Shown here piece by piece: positions 9,088-16,895 of a stretch of 64,000 nt of DNA (its first letter is position 1; the number at the start of each line of letters is the position of its first letter). A program made the position numbers and the translations under genes. The notes below the pieces were generated by a model. That model was given only the letters and a program-made list of their open reading frames with translations, searched no databases and was not told the DNA's origin. Source of the stretch: Deltaproteobacteria bacterium (GTDB lineage: Bacteria > Myxococcota_A > UBA796 > SXON01); the NCBI GenBank assembly GCA_947445035.1, contig CANFCK010000005.1, forward strand, positions 186,001 through 250,000, given 5' to 3'.

Positions 9088-10035
9088 GTGCTCCTCTCGC
9101 TTTTCTTCGCCGACCCCGTGTACGCCTGCGACCCGATGCCGCTGGGCGTGCGAAAAGCGTTCCCCGCGTCCGGCGCGACCGGCGTCCCGCTCGATGTCCG
9201 CGCGATCGCGGGCTTGCTTGGATTGGGAACGGCAGCCGACGTCGCGCTGGAAATCCAGCGGGACGGGATCGGCGTCGATGGAAACAACACCTCCTGGTGC
9301 TACCCGCACGAAGGCGACTTCGAGCGCCACTGCTGGCTCGCCTGGTCCCCCACGACTTCGCTCGCCCCGGAGACCGACTACCGCCTCGTGGTGACCAGCA
9401 CCGACAGCCACCCTGGGCCGTCGCTCAGGCTCGAACAACCCTTCCGCACGGGCACCGAGCTGAGTGCGGCGCTGTCCGGCGTGCCGACGTTCAGGATCAC
9501 CGAGGTCGGCCTGCGCACGCCCAACGACGACTGCGAGTGGGAACCCAACCTGGCCTACTACTTCCAGACCACTCCGGTGGCGCTGGAGCCGCAGGGCGGT
9601 AGCGTCCTGCACGTGTACGAGTTGGATCCTACCGGCGAGCGCGACCACGCTTTGGTTCACACGCTGTACTACGAGGCGGGGATCAACGACTTTCGGCAGG
9701 TGTACCCGGGGGAGGCGACGCCGCGGCGGTGTTTCGCGCTGGCCCAGGAGAACCTTGCCGGTCAACTCTCCGACCGCTCCGAGCTGTGCTGGCCCGAAGA
9801 GGCCGGCGACAGCGGCGACACCGGGGACACCAACGACGACACGGCGGCGAAGGACGACTCTGACAGCACACCAGCGGCCGAGCCCGACGACTGCGCTTGC
9901 TCCACGGGTGCTGGCGTGCCAACCCTGGCGCTCGGCGCCGCTTTGGCCCTCACGCGCCGTCGAGGCAGCCCGCTTCGTTCCGGTTGTAATACAGCCACCA
10001 GGTCCCATCCGGAGCCCGCGCCACCGAGGTGTTGA
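9088..10035 (+). CDS. Secreted protein with MYXO-CTERM-like C-terminus
   Basis: A 315-residue exported protein beginning MLLSLFFADPVYAC. The body (about 25-230) has Cys pairs and beta-strand patterns like Ig-like surface domains. An Asp/Ser/Thr linker follows (GDSGDTGDTNDDTA). The tail has CACSTGAG, a hydrophobic stretch and TRRR, the architecture of the MYXO-CTERM sorting signal: Cys motif, membrane helix, Arg cluster. About 20 residues follow the Arg cluster, which is unusual. The 3' end overlaps the convergent gene at 9950 by 86 bp. GTG start. Function unknown; cell-surface anchoring is inferred from the tail. Confidence 0.72.
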   Translation: MLLSLFFADPVYACDPMPLGVRKAFPASGATGVPLDVRAIAGLLGLGTAADVALEIQRDGIGVDGNNTSWCYPHEGDFERHCWLAWSPTTSLAPETDYRLVVTSTDSHPGPSLRLEQPFRTGTELSAALSGVPTFRITEVGLRTPNDDCEWEPNLAYYFQTTPVALEPQGGSVLHVYELDPTGERDHALVHTLYYEAGINDFRQVYPGEATPRRCFALAQENLAGQLSDRSELCWPEEAGDSGDTGDTNDDTAAKDDSDSTPAAEPDDCACSTGAGVPTLALGAALALTRRRGSPLRSGCNTATRSHPEPAPPRC

Positions 10036-11101
10036 AGCCGTCGGTCGTGCGCAAGAGCGTGCCCCCTTCTTGCCAGGTCCTACCGTCGTTGCTGGTGCTG
10101 TAGCGGAAGTGGCCGAACTCGCCATTCTGCATGTAGTGCATGCGGTAGGCGCCGTTGACGGTCAGGGCATCCGCCGTCGCGCCGGGCACGGTGGTCACGA
10201 CGTCGGGCGCGGCCTCTGGGGCCCACTGGGCACCATCCGGCGAGCTCCAGCCCATCGCGTATCGGTCCAGGGGTGAAACGAAGAGGATTTCGCCGCCGTC
10301 CACAAGGTCCACGATCGTCGGATCGACGCCGCCCGTGGAACCTTCGTTGGACGCCACGGCCACCACGGGGGTGGAAAAGTTGCGCAGATCCTCCGAGTGG
10401 CTCCGGAAGAAGTGGTGTGGCATCCTGGAGAACAGCGGCCCGCGCCCGTCGATCATATCGTCCACCCGCACCCCCAGCCACGCGACGTGCCAGGTGCCAT
10501 CGGCCTTGCGACCGAGATCTGCATCCACCGCCTCTTGCAGCTCGCCGAATTGGAGGTCGAGGTCCAGAACCTCCGTCGCGGCTGCTCCCGGCGTCGTGAC
10601 CGACATGCCCACGCCGCCATAGCCGAGCATGCCCTGGCGCCAAAGGCGCGCAGGATCGGTGCGCAGCAGCTCCACCAGGCGGAACGGGGTGACGTCGTTG
10701 TAGACCAGCACGTGCTCGCCGCTGTCGGTGATCACCACGTCCGGCACGCTGGCATGATTGAGGACGCGCTCCGGCTCACCGGCAAACACCAGTCCGTCGG
10801 GCGAAGAGACCCGGTACACGGCGTCGCAATACAGCGAGGCGTGGACGTACTCGTCCGCCATGTGCGCTTCGACGAGGAGGATGTCCGCCTCCTGAAGGCA
10901 ACGTTGGGCGTCGAGGCGGGCGAGGATGGCCAGGAACGCCACGTCACGCCCGGGATCGGCCTCACCGGAGCAGTCGAAGCGGTCGGCGGTGTCGGCGGCA
11001 GATGCGTCGCTGCCCGAGTCGGCCGGAAGTGCGGGGCCGGCGCCGTCGCAAGCGGACAAGACCAGGACGAGCGAAAGGGGGGAAGCCACACCGTGGTTCA
11101 T
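9950..11101 (-). CDS. Lipoprotein, possible beta-propeller or sialidase-like
   Basis: A 383-residue lipoprotein. The signal MNHGVASPLSLVLVLSAC is followed by a Ser/Asp/Ala-rich linker. The body contains BNR-like phrases (FRYSTSNDGRTWQEGG, ARAPDGTWWLYYNR, GWSSPDGAQWAPEA), suggesting a sialidase-type beta-propeller fold, though no catalytic residues can be assigned by eye. The ATG is embedded in the stop of the upstream cytochrome gene (ATGA), so it is likely co-translated with it. An in-frame start 8 codons upstream exists but is less well placed. The 3' end runs antisense into the MYXO-CTERM gene. Confidence 0.7.
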   Translation of the reverse strand: MNHGVASPLSLVLVLSACDGAGPALPADSGSDASAADTADRFDCSGEADPGRDVAFLAILARLDAQRCLQEADILLVEAHMADEYVHASLYCDAVYRVSSPDGLVFAGEPERVLNHASVPDVVITDSGEHVLVYNDVTPFRLVELLRTDPARLWRQGMLGYGGVGMSVTTPGAAATEVLDLDLQFGELQEAVDADLGRKADGTWHVAWLGVRVDDMIDGRGPLFSRMPHHFFRSHSEDLRNFSTPVVAVASNEGSTGGVDPTIVDLVDGGEILFVSPLDRYAMGWSSPDGAQWAPEAAPDVVTTVPGATADALTVNGAYRMHYMQNGEFGHFRYSTSNDGRTWQEGGTLLRTTDGFNTSVARAPDGTWWLYYNRNEAGCLDGA

Positions 11102-12264
11102 CGTGGCGCCCCCGCCGCGTACCAAGCCTTGATCATGGCGAAGTCAGCGGCAGACAACGCCGGCTGCCCCATCGGCATGCCCGGCTTCGCCGGCCGCGGC
11201 GCCGTCGAGGGCACCACGCCCGGCGCGACGTGATCGCGGGCCTCCTCGGCATAACGCCTCTCCAACGCCGCGAGTACACGGGTCTTCTCTTTCACCACCT
11301 CCTCGTAGGTCTGGAGCTCGATGCCGGTGGCCGACCACCCGAACCCCCCGGCATTACCGGGACCCTCGCGACCTTCATTCTGGGCGGGATCCATGTGACA
11401 GTGTACGCATATCTTGCCGAAGACGCGGGACTCCACGTCGGTCCACGTGGGCTTCGCCGGGGCGCTGGCCCCTCGCGAAAGCCCGAACGCGACGCGTTTG
11501 GCGTCGGGTTCGGCCAGCACGACGTAGTCCCGAAGCGCCAGAATGTCCGCCTTCGGGATGGACAACGCGGGCATCGTCGCTTGGGGTGAGATCGCGGCGG
11601 GGTTCTCGATCCAAGCGGCGATCATGTCGTCGCTCATCCGTTCCCGCGCCCAACGTAAATCGGGCGCGGCGGGGATGCCCGGGCCAAGATGGCGGCTCCC
11701 GTACGTGTGACAGGCGATGCAGCCGCGCTCGGTGAACAACGCCTCGCCTCGCGCCAGATTGGCCGGGACCGGGGCTGAGGTCGCCGGCGGCGTAACCAGA
11801 AAACCGTTTGCCCACGCTGCGAGCTTGTCCAGAGACCGGTCATCGAGGCCCAGCACCACCATGCTCTCGGGCATCGCCGGGCGCAGATCGTGGGGATTTT
11901 CGAGGTAGGCACGCAGCCAAGGTGTCTCGATCCGGGCGAAGCTGGCGGCGAGGTCGGGGACCGCAAAGTAGCTGACGACGCTGGTCTCGTACCGGGCCCA
12001 GTTCGGAAAGAACTGCATCGCTTTGGCCCGCTGCGCCGGATTGGCTGCGACCGTGCGCACCCAGCGATGGCAGCCGTCGCAGCTTGCGGTGCGCGGGGGA
12101 GCCGCGATGCCCGGCGTCGTGTGGCACGCGGCGCACTGCGCCAGTTCGGCTACCGCATGGCCATCTTTGGCGGCTGCGTACTCTGGATCGACAGATCCGG
12201 CCCACGCCACCCCCGTCCCGCCGATGACGAGCGCCGCGATCAATCCGACGGGGCGCCCGCTCAT
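11098..12264 (-). CDS. Tetraheme cytochrome c family protein
   Basis: A 388-residue exported cytochrome. After a signal sequence (GLIAALVIGGTGVAWA) come four CXXCH heme-attachment motifs in order: CAACH, CDGCH, CIACH and CVHCH. Typical distal Met segments (PAMPES, ATMPAL, GMPMGQP) sit at intervals, fitting several class I cytochrome c domains. It probably carries electrons in the periplasm and would need the Ccm system encoded at 28895-35771. Start chosen at MSGRP, two bases after the stop of the upstream small gene. It overlaps the downstream lipoprotein gene by ATGA, giving a three-gene unit. Confidence 0.87.
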   Translation of the reverse strand: MSGRPVGLIAALVIGGTGVAWAGSVDPEYAAAKDGHAVAELAQCAACHTTPGIAAPPRTASCDGCHRWVRTVAANPAQRAKAMQFFPNWARYETSVVSYFAVPDLAASFARIETPWLRAYLENPHDLRPAMPESMVVLGLDDRSLDKLAAWANGFLVTPPATSAPVPANLARGEALFTERGCIACHTYGSRHLGPGIPAAPDLRWARERMSDDMIAAWIENPAAISPQATMPALSIPKADILALRDYVVLAEPDAKRVAFGLSRGASAPAKPTWTDVESRVFGKICVHCHMDPAQNEGREGPGNAGGFGWSATGIELQTYEEVVKEKTRVLAALERRYAEEARDHVAPGVVPSTAPRPAKPGMPMGQPALSAADFAMIKAWYAAGAPR

Positions 12265-12265
12265 C

Positions 12266-12538
12266 TCAGGAAGACGGTACCACGCTCGCCGCCTGTTGGT
12301 TGGCAGCCGCGGGCGGGACAACGGGCGCGGCCACCTCCGGGATGACCGAGGCGCTGTCGATCTCCGCCAGCGCGGCCTCCAGGCTGGCCGCGACGGGAAG
12401 CGCGGCAGCCTTCTTGTCGGCCGCCTGGTTCTTGGCCTTGACCGGGTCCGTCACGGCGACCAGCGGGGCTTCAAAGCGGGGCATGGCGCAGGCGTCGGCG
12501 GCGGTGACGAAGGAGAGGGCGATGAGGATGGTGAGCAT
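12266..12538 (-). CDS. Small secreted Ala-rich protein
   Basis: A 90-residue ORF with a clear signal peptide (MLTILIALSFVTAADA). The mature part is Ala/Pro/Val-rich and low in complexity, with a short charged helix (KAKNQAADKK). A GGAG ribosome site lies about 9 bases before the ATG, and the stop is one base before the start of the tetraheme cytochrome gene, which supports real translation within that operon. No family recognised; possibly a small periplasmic accessory of the cytochrome. Confidence 0.6.
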   Translation of the reverse strand: MLTILIALSFVTAADACAMPRFEAPLVAVTDPVKAKNQAADKKAAALPVAASLEAALAEIDSASVIPEVAAPVVPPAAANQQAASVVPSS

Positions 12539-12641
12539 CAGAGACTCCGTAGTTGCGCAGGGCTACGACGGCCGGGGCGAGAACTTGCACCGTCGTCTGA
12601 GTTGGTGACCACGACGGCCGCCGGAGGTTCCAGCGCACGGG

Positions 12642-13154
12642 TCACGAAAGGTCGCGGGACCGCTCCGCAAGCGCGCCCAGGTCGGCGTCGTCGGGCCAGC
12701 GGGCGAGCGCCCTTTGCAGCCGCCTCAGCGCGGCGTCGCGCACGCCCTGCCCGAGCAGCGCCTCGATGAGGATCACGGCCTCCAGCGCACTGCGGGGCTG
12801 CGGACCGTCAAAGGCCGCCTCGATCCGGCGAAGCTCCCCGCTACGGCTCCCTAGCTCCCGCAGGCGCGCCATCGCCGCCGGCACGATGCGGGGCCGCCCC
12901 TCGGCCATCGCCAGTTCGCACAGGACGACCAGCCCGTCGGCGTGGTCAAAGATGTAAGCGAGCGCTGAATCTTCCTGGGCCAGCCGCGCCTCGTGCGGCA
13001 GGCGTGTCGCCGTTCGAAAGCGCCGCCGCGCCTCCTCCGTGCGCGCAGTGCGACGCACTAGCGGCCACAAGAAGAGGGCGAGTGCCGCGAATCCGACGCC
13101 CCACGCCCAGCGCGGTACGAACCCGGCCGATGCGTTGGCGATGGCTGAAAGCAT
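12642..13154 (-). CDS. Membrane-anchored hypothetical protein
   Basis: A 170-residue protein with one or two N-terminal hydrophobic stretches (WGVGFAALALFLWPLV near residues 18-33), then an Arg-rich helical cytosolic part with TPR-like alternation of Ala/Leu (AALRRLQRALARWPDDADLG). This pattern resembles TPR-containing membrane proteins, but no family is certain. The ATG was chosen among several; a GTG six codons upstream is possible and the frame is open much further inside the antisense GT-C-like gene. Divergent from that gene with a 39-bp spacer. Confidence 0.6.
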   Translation of the reverse strand: MLSAIANASAGFVPRWAWGVGFAALALFLWPLVRRTARTEEARRRFRTATRLPHEARLAQEDSALAYIFDHADGLVVLCELAMAEGRPRIVPAAMARLRELGSRSGELRRIEAAFDGPQPRSALEAVILIEALLGQGVRDAALRRLQRALARWPDDADLGALAERSRDLS

Positions 13155-13193
13155 GGCGCCGATGCCACCCACGACGAAACTCCGCTTGACGGG

Positions 13194-14996
13194 ATGACCC
13201 GCCGCAAGGTACCGCGGGGCACCGTGCGGCGCGCCCCCCTCCTTGTTCTGCTTTTGTTGTTCGCCGTGACCTTCCGCGGAGTGCTTTTCCGCCTCGATGA
13301 AGGGTTCATCGGTCGCTATTACGTCGACGCGTGGGGCACACAGTGGTTCTACTGGTTCGCGGAGCTGACGCTCAAGCGTGACGCGCTTCTGGACGGGGCG
13401 CTTTTTTTCTATCCCTGGGGCAAGGACGTCTACTCTCACACCGGTGGGAACGTGCTCGATGCGCTCCTCGCCGTCCCGCTCCGCCAGCTGTTGGGCCCGG
13501 TCCTGGGCTACAACTGCTTCGTCTTCCTCATCCTGGGTACGAACATCTGGGGCATGCGACGACTGTGCGGAGAGCTTGGCGCTGGCGCGTTCGCAGCGTG
13601 GTTGTCGGGGATTCTCTTCGCGTTCAACCCCTTCCTGTTGACCGAGCTGCGCGACGGGCGGCCTACCCAGGCGATGATGGTTTTCGCGCTTTTGTTCTGG
13701 CAGTACTGGCTGCGGGCGGGGCGCGGTTGGAAACCCACGGTGCTCGCTGGGGTTTTCCTCGCCCTGACCGGGATCACCTACTGGTACTACGCCATCCTGG
13801 CCGCTCCCGCCGGGCTGGCGCTCACGCTCTTCGACCGCGGGCAAGGGGCGTTTCGGGCGCGGATCCTCGCTGGGGTCGTGGCGGGCGTCCTCGTGGCGCC
13901 GTTTGCGCTCGGCATGCTCACCCAGGACGAGGTGCCGGGGCTCTTCGACACCTCCCTTTGGTCGGCAACCACGTGGTCCCCGATGACGCTCGACGGAATG
14001 CCCGTCGGAATTCTCGCGTTCGATCCGATCCGCCGGATGTCGGGTTTCTGGATCATCGATCCTGACGGGACCCGGGTGTTTACGCCCGAATGGGTCAGCG
14101 TGCTCTACGTCCAAGCCGGCCTGGCCGTAGCGGGGCTGTGGTTCGCAAGCCCCCGCATTCGTCTCATCGGACTGTGCATCCTGGTGCCCTCGTTGCTCAT
14201 CTCCGTCGGCCCAGAATGGATGGGCATCCCGAACACGCCCTACCTGCTTGCCGTCAAGCTAGTCCGCGTGCTTCAACGGCTCTGGTGGCCCGCCCGCGCG
14301 CTGGTCCTGGTGCACATCGGGCTCACGATCTTGTCGCTGGGCGTCTGGGAGCGCCTGGCCGAGTGGCCCCGAAGCCGGGCGGTGGCCTCGCTCATCGTGG
14401 CGGTGGCGTGGTTGGCGGACTTGAAGACGGCCACCCTCGCGCCGATGCCGGCCTGGAGCTCCGCGATTCCCAAAGTGTACGAATGCCTGGCCAAAGACCC
14501 CGAGCGGGCCCCGGTCTTCGAGCTGCCGTACGCCTACACCCAGGCCCACCTCTACTACCAGACCGTGCACAAACACCCCATCTTCGGCGGCATGATCGAA
14601 GACAACAAGATCTTCACCCCGGAAAAGCAACAGGTGATGAGGCTGGAAAACAGCTTCATCAAGGGCCTGATCGACCTGGCCGACGCCAAGAACACCAGCC
14701 GCGCGATCTCCGAAGAGGACAAAGCGGCGGTGGGCAAGCTCGGCTACCGCTGGGTGGTCCTGGACAAGATGCCGTATCGAAATCCGCCAGCGTTCCCGGA
14801 AGCCCGGCCGCGGACGCACTACAGCGAGGTCCGGGCTGCCCTTGAAGCCAACCTCGGCTTCCCCGTCTTCGAAGACGATAGCGGCGCGATCTGGGCTCCC
14901 TGGGGCGGCCGTTCGCCCTGTGGCACGGCCACGAGCGAAAAGCCGAGCCGCCGCTCGCTCAAACGACGCGAGCGGACCGATGCCGCCAATCCGTGA
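13194..14996 (+). CDS. Polytopic membrane protein, GT-C glycosyltransferase-like
   Basis: A 600-residue protein with about ten transmembrane segments in its first 420 residues and a soluble C-terminal domain. The layout resembles GT-C-fold glycosyltransferases (PMT/ArnT-like or YfhO-like) that use polyprenyl-phosphate sugars. After the first segment a loop holds an Asp (RYYVDAWGTQWFYW), in the place where GT-C enzymes keep catalytic acids. Later segments are rich in Trp/Tyr (TGITYWYYAIL). The C-terminal domain contains VFELPYAYTQAHLYY. Assignment is by architecture only; a membrane protein of unrelated function is possible. Confidence 0.65.
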   Translation: MTRRKVPRGTVRRAPLLVLLLLFAVTFRGVLFRLDEGFIGRYYVDAWGTQWFYWFAELTLKRDALLDGALFFYPWGKDVYSHTGGNVLDALLAVPLRQLLGPVLGYNCFVFLILGTNIWGMRRLCGELGAGAFAAWLSGILFAFNPFLLTELRDGRPTQAMMVFALLFWQYWLRAGRGWKPTVLAGVFLALTGITYWYYAILAAPAGLALTLFDRGQGAFRARILAGVVAGVLVAPFALGMLTQDEVPGLFDTSLWSATTWSPMTLDGMPVGILAFDPIRRMSGFWIIDPDGTRVFTPEWVSVLYVQAGLAVAGLWFASPRIRLIGLCILVPSLLISVGPEWMGIPNTPYLLAVKLVRVLQRLWWPARALVLVHIGLTILSLGVWERLAEWPRSRAVASLIVAVAWLADLKTATLAPMPAWSSAIPKVYECLAKDPERAPVFELPYAYTQAHLYYQTVHKHPIFGGMIEDNKIFTPEKQQVMRLENSFIKGLIDLADAKNTSRAISEEDKAAVGKLGYRWVVLDKMPYRNPPAFPEARPRTHYSEVRAALEANLGFPVFEDDSGAIWAPWGGRSPCGTATSEKPSRRSLKRRERTDAANP

Positions 14997-15053
14997 ACGT
15001 CGGTGACACGTATGCCCGGCCACACGAGTTAGAGGGGCGGCGAGGACGCGACC

Positions 15054-16226
15054 ATGCTTGCCCTGCTCATCACCCTGTCTCTTCTGGCTTGCGACGGCGG
15101 GGCGGACGGGAAGTCGGGCACGCCCACCGCCGCCGCGAAGGTCAGCGCGCCTCCGCTCTCCCTCTCCAGCGTCCGCTACGGCGGCAGTTTCGTGCGTTGC
15201 TGCTGGTTCGCGACCTTCACCGACGAGCAGCAGAAGGCACTCGGCGATCTCGCCAGCGCCGCGGGTCCCAAGGAGGCCGTGGCCAAGACCGCCGCCGCCG
15301 CCGCGCTCCTCGACGCCACCCAGGCCGTCGCTGACGCTGCTCCCGCCGAGGGACTCCAGGCCCTCGCGGATGCGCTCGCCGCCGCGGAGCGCGCCAACCT
15401 TGACCAACACGTCCTTACCCTCGACGCCCTGATTGCCACCCTCGGCAAAGAACAGCTGGATGCCGGTGGTTCCCAGGCGGCCACCAAGGCGCTCATCGGG
15501 GTCATCACCACCAACCCCTGGCTCGCGGAGAACAACCCCTTCGAACACACCCCCCCGACGGTCTCGGAGGAAGAGGCGCTCGGAAAGATGGTGTCGGCCA
15601 AGCTGTCGGTCGCGCGCTCCTACCTCACGTTCCAGGGCATCTCCGCCACCGCGGCGGCGCGCGTGGCGTCGCTGGACGTCTCGTCCGCAGACTGGGCGAC
15701 CGCGTACAGCGGCACCCGCACGGAGATCTTCGATGCGTGGCAGGCCCACCGCGCCGCCACCGTCGCCGCCTACCTCAACTGGGCCACCACGATGCCCACG
15801 GTCCAGCGGCAACGCTTGGTGCTCGAGTCCGGCGTCCAAGCCGCCTTGAACCTTCCGCCCACCGACGAACCGAAGGAGTCCGGGATGGGCGGCGGAATGG
15901 CGGGTTCGGGCATGGGTGGCACGGGCGGCATGGGCGGCGGCGCCGGCATGGGCCAGGGCGGCATGGGCCAGGGTGGCCAGGGCAGCACCGGCATGGGCCA
16001 GGGCGGCATGGGTCAGGGTGGCCAGGGCAGCATGGGCGGTGAACAGGGTGGGATGGGCGGCCAGCAAGGTGGGATGGGCGGCCAGCAAGGCGGCATGGGC
16101 GGCCAGCAAGGCGGCATGGGCGGCCAGCAGGGTGGGATGGGCGGCCAGCAGGGTGGGATGGGCGCGGGCCAACCGGGTGCCGAGGGTCAGCAGGGCGGCG
16201 GCGGCTCGCCTCCGCCAAAGCAGTAA
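15054..16226 (+). CDS. Lipoprotein with Gly/Met/Gln-rich repeat tail
   Basis: A 390-residue lipoprotein with signal MLALLITLSLLAC. The mature N-terminal two thirds is Ala-rich and helical, with CC at the start of the domain (FVRCCWF) and no recognised family. The last 100 residues are low complexity, first GMGGxGGMGQGG-type, then at least five units of GGMGGQQ encoded by a 21-bp DNA repeat. Such tails are flexible and may bind surfaces or polymers. The start is the only Met giving the lipobox. It is preceded by a 57-bp gap after the GT-C-like gene. Confidence 0.75.
   Translation: MLALLITLSLLACDGGADGKSGTPTAAAKVSAPPLSLSSVRYGGSFVRCCWFATFTDEQQKALGDLASAAGPKEAVAKTAAAAALLDATQAVADAAPAEGLQALADALAAAERANLDQHVLTLDALIATLGKEQLDAGGSQAATKALIGVITTNPWLAENNPFEHTPPTVSEEEALGKMVSAKLSVARSYLTFQGISATAAARVASLDVSSADWATAYSGTRTEIFDAWQAHRAATVAAYLNWATTMPTVQRQRLVLESGVQAALNLPPTDEPKESGMGGGMAGSGMGGTGGMGGGAGMGQGGMGQGGQGSTGMGQGGMGQGGQGSMGGEQGGMGGQQGGMGGQQGGMGGQQGGMGGQQGGMGGQQGGMGAGQPGAEGQQGGGGSPPPKQ
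16047..16172 (+). repeat. 21-bp tandem repeat encoding GGMGGQQ
   Basis: Five consecutive 21-bp units encode GGMGGQQ with only third-position changes (ggt/ggc, ggg/ggc, caa/cag), followed by a variant unit encoding GGMGAGQ. The units remain in frame inside the lipoprotein gene, so copy-number change would alter protein length without a frameshift. Confidence 0.88.
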
Positions 16227-16307
16227 AAACCGGTCCTGCGTCTCCCTGTCGCGACATCGAGGCCCGTCCAAACGCGCCGACGGCCGCCTCAACAGCCCGC
16301 GACGCCT

Positions 16308-16682
16308 TCACCCCGCGGACGAACGCTCCAGCCGCAGCACGTCCCGATGGGCCATCAACTCGTCCCGGAGCGCCGTGCCGCTGATCAGGCCGTTCATCAA
16401 CAGGACCTGACCGATGTGGGGCGTGCGCGCGAGGACCTCCTTGGCCACGAGGCCGTGCTCGCCTGAGGTGAGCGCGTGCGGCGGCAGCCCCCCACCGGTT
16501 TCGCCAGCCTCCCAAATCTCGTCGAGCACGTCGAGAGCCTGGGCAGCGCTGAGGAAGCCAAGCTGCACCGCCAGCGACAACGGGTGTGGACGGAGCCTGT
16601 GCTGTTCCAATAGCGCGTCGAGAAGCTCCTGGTTGCTGCAACGACCTCGCCGAACGAGGAACCGGCCAAATGGCTCAGACAT
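16308..16682 (-). CDS. MshEN-like (GspE N-terminal-like) small protein
   Basis: A 124-residue cytosolic protein with two copies of the pattern found in GspE/MshE N-terminal domains: GRFLVRRGRCSNQELLDALLEQ at the start with QLGFLSAAQALDVL after it, and IGQVLLMNGLISGTALRDEL near the C-terminus. In MshE-type proteins this domain binds c-di-GMP; here it stands alone with no ATPase domain. Whether the c-di-GMP-binding residues are kept cannot be judged by eye. It lies in a convergent position to the repeat lipoprotein gene. Confidence 0.6.
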   Translation of the reverse strand: MSEPFGRFLVRRGRCSNQELLDALLEQHRLRPHPLSLAVQLGFLSAAQALDVLDEIWEAGETGGGLPPHALTSGEHGLVAKEVLARTPHIGQVLLMNGLISGTALRDELMAHRDVLRLERSSAG

Positions 16683-16895
16683 GCGACATGTTGACGCGCT
16701 TGCGTCCGGTGCGCAAGCGACGGGCGTCCGATCCAGCCCGCCACAACATTCAATAACGGGAAGTATTAGGCCAGATATTTCGAGACGACAGCCCCCTCAT
16801 CCCAAGCTCGCCCAACTCAATGTTGCACCATGGCGACAGTGTTGCCCGCCACCGTCAAAACACCCAACAGAACGACCGACTGCCGCCGCGACCCC
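16683..16895. promoter_or_regulatory. 213-bp upstream region, relatively AT-rich
   Basis: Separates the MshEN-like gene from the 3' end of the next minus-strand gene. Bases 16745-16790 are unusually AT-rich for this DNA (tattaggccagatattt), which is compatible with a minus-strand promoter for the MshEN-like gene. No exact -35/-10 pair is claimed. Confidence 0.3.
16698..16718. repeat. Inverted repeat GCTTGCG-N7-CGCAAGC
   Basis: A 7-bp perfect stem with a 7-base loop just upstream of the MshEN-like gene start (minus strand). Its CTTGCG/CGCAAG core matches the palindrome at 4916-4935. The location between start codon and likely promoter is suitable for an operator, but two examples are not enough to call a site. 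Confidence 0.45.

Noticed and set aside
12642..14114. 490-residue version of the protein encoded at 12642-13154
   Set aside because: The extra N-terminal part is antisense to the GT-C-like membrane protein and reads as Arg/Glu/His-rich shadow sequence.
16047..16172. CRISPR or other non-coding repeat array
   Set aside because: The repeats are codon-periodic, contiguous and inside a coding frame.
14259..16292. 677-codon minus-strand ORF with AHPTLLAAH repeats
   Set aside because: It is the complement of the GT-C-like gene end and the GGMGGQQ repeat; repeats are only the reverse reading of that array.
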